From Actinomadura montaniterrae (GTDB taxonomy: Bacteria > Actinomycetota > Actinomycetes > Streptosporangiales > Streptosporangiaceae): a stretch of 59,467 bases of DNA. The notes under the pieces are model-generated. The model was not told the origin of the DNA and did no database searches. It was given only the letters and a program-made list of their open reading frames with translations. The position numbers were made by a program, and so were the translations under genes. Positions 58,637 to 59,467 of this stretch are shown piece by piece. How positions within the stretch are numbered: the stretch's first letter is position 1; every line of letters starts with the position of its first letter. The DNA is taken from positions 1 to 59,467 of the forward strand of contig NZ_WBMR01000038.1 in assembly GCF_008923365.1 (NCBI RefSeq). Reading direction: 5' to 3'.

Positions 58637-59467
58637 TCAGCAGACCCGCACCGACCGGGAGATCTCCTGATGGACGGGGCTCTGCAGGACCATCCGGTAG
58701 GTGTGCGTCCCCGCGGTGTCCTCGCTCTGCGACGAGGTGATGGTGAAATCGGGTCCGGCGCTGGTGTGGATCGGGTGGCCGACGCCGAGCCGCCCGTCAA
58801 AGTAAATGCTGAACTGGATGCTCGTGGGGTTCTTGCTGCCCACGATGCTGTATTTGAAGGGGAAGTCCTCGTTCTTGGCGTAGCACCCGCTCACCCCGCC
58901 GACCGTGAAGTAGGCGATGCGGGCGGTCGGGCCGCTCGGCTTCGTCGGCGAGGTCCCGCCGCCACCGGTGCTCCCGCCACCGGAACCCCCCGAACCACCG
59001 GAGCCGCCGGAGCCGCGTCCCGGGGTCGGCGTGCCGGACGGACGGCCCCGGCGACCGGCGCCCGGGCTGCCGGACGAGGCCGACGGCGACGGGCTCCCCG
59101 AGGCCGTCGCCGCTCCCGCGCCGGTGTCGGCCGGGCTCCCGGTGCCCTGCCGGGGGTTGCCCGCCGCGTAGCCCGTCGCGCCGGCGTTCTCCGGCGCGGC
59201 GTCGGCGCCGTCCGGCCAGGCGAACCAGGCGCCCACCCCCGCGAGGACGGCCAGGACCATGACGCCCGCGCCCGCCGCCAGCAGCACGGCGGGCCGCCGC
59301 CCCGCGGGCTTCTGCTTCCTGCGCGCACCGTCGAGCACCGTCTGCGGCGCGCCCGGCATCGGGAGCGGCGCGGCCGCGGACCGTGGGTCGGTGGCCTGCG
59401 GAAACGGGCCGGGCCCAGGCGCGGGCGGCGCGGGCACGGGCGGCGTGGGCATGGGCGGCGTGGGCAT
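58637..59467 (-). CDS. Membrane-anchored protein with extracellular disulfide domain, 5' end outside window
   Basis: The frame of at least 276 residues continues past the right edge. The visible start is a Pro-rich segment (PTPPMPTPPVPAPP), then a basic stretch, one transmembrane helix (about 59-83, VLLAAGAGVMVLAVLAGVGAWF), and a long Ser/Gly/Pro linker with GSGGSGGSGG. The C-terminal domain has two cysteines and an Ig-like strand pattern (ARIAYFTVGGVSGCYAKN ... MVLQSPVHQEISRSVRVC). It looks like the transmembrane and sensor part of a membrane protein such as a receptor kinase; the true start is not seen. Confidence 0.75.
   Translation of the reverse strand: MPTPPMPTPPVPAPPAPGPGPFPQATDPRSAAAPLPMPGAPQTVLDGARRKQKPAGRRPAVLLAAGAGVMVLAVLAGVGAWFAWPDGADAAPENAGATGYAAGNPRQGTGSPADTGAGAATASGSPSPSASSGSPGAGRRGRPSGTPTPGRGSGGSGGSGGSGGGSTGGGGTSPTKPSGPTARIAYFTVGGVSGCYAKNEDFPFKYSIVGSKNPTSIQFSIYFDGRLGVGHPIHTSAGPDFTITSSQSEDTAGTHTYRMVLQSPVHQEISRSVRVC

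Overview
This window is about 70% GC DNA from a high-GC actinomycete. Start codons are often GTG, operons are stitched together by ATGA/GTGA overlaps, and several families seen here are typical of filamentous actinomycetes: an XRE/DUF5753 plus DUF397 pair, an SCO6745-family protein, a mycothiol-dependent enzyme, and a soluble Ser/Thr kinase. A Thermomonosporaceae (Actinomadura-like) or related host is my inference; no rRNA or tRNA gene is present to settle it.

Layout. 0-6.3 kb: small redox and regulatory genes (MDR reductase, LysR/metallo-beta-lactamase divergent pair, MarR, MmyB-type regulator plus SDR). 6.3-25.3 kb: catabolic region A, resembling steroid ring A/B degradation. It holds HsaC-, HsaD-, HsaA- and HsaB-like enzymes, KstD and a second KstD-like flavoprotein, a KshB-like reductase, two LLM flavin/F420 oxidoreductases each followed by an overlapping SnoaL/NTF2-like gene, two acyl-CoA ligases, SDRs and an IclR regulator. 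It ends in an operon of acyl-CoA ligase, DUF7064-like protein and APH-fold kinase, preceded by a 37-codon remnant of an acyl-CoA dehydrogenase. 25.4-41.1 kb: mixed housekeeping and secreted genes (propeller protein, SGNH hydrolase, PucR regulator, Tat-exported flavin oxidase, a stand-alone EF-G paralog, phosphodiester glycosidase, FUSC transporter with two twin VOC proteins, secreted esterase).

41.3-54.1 kb: catabolic region B, a long minus-strand operon controlled by a divergent GntR gene. It encodes a six-Asp-box beta-propeller, an HpcH/HpaI aldolase, two paralogous 4,5-dihydroxyphthalate-decarboxylase-like proteins, a two-domain extradiol dioxygenase, a LigJ-like 4-oxalomesaconate hydratase, an SDR without its catalytic Tyr/Lys, a FAH hydrolase, an aromatic-acid MFS transporter, a maleate-isomerase-like protein, an amidohydrolase and a second MFS transporter. 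Together these suggest uptake, decarboxylation, ring cleavage and aldol breakdown of an aromatic (di)carboxylate.

54.1-59.5 kb: Nudix hydrolase, two small overlapping unknown genes divergent from an XRE/DUF397 pair, a Ser/Thr kinase fused to a C-terminal cold-shock domain, a small secreted protein with a KstR-type palindrome in its upstream region, and the 3' part of a membrane-anchored protein cut by the window edge.

Most unusual items: the kinase/cold-shock fusion, the assembly of the region B operon, the repeated LLM/NTF2 overlap pair, the acyl-CoA dehydrogenase remnant next to an APH kinase, and the KstR-like site away from the steroid genes.
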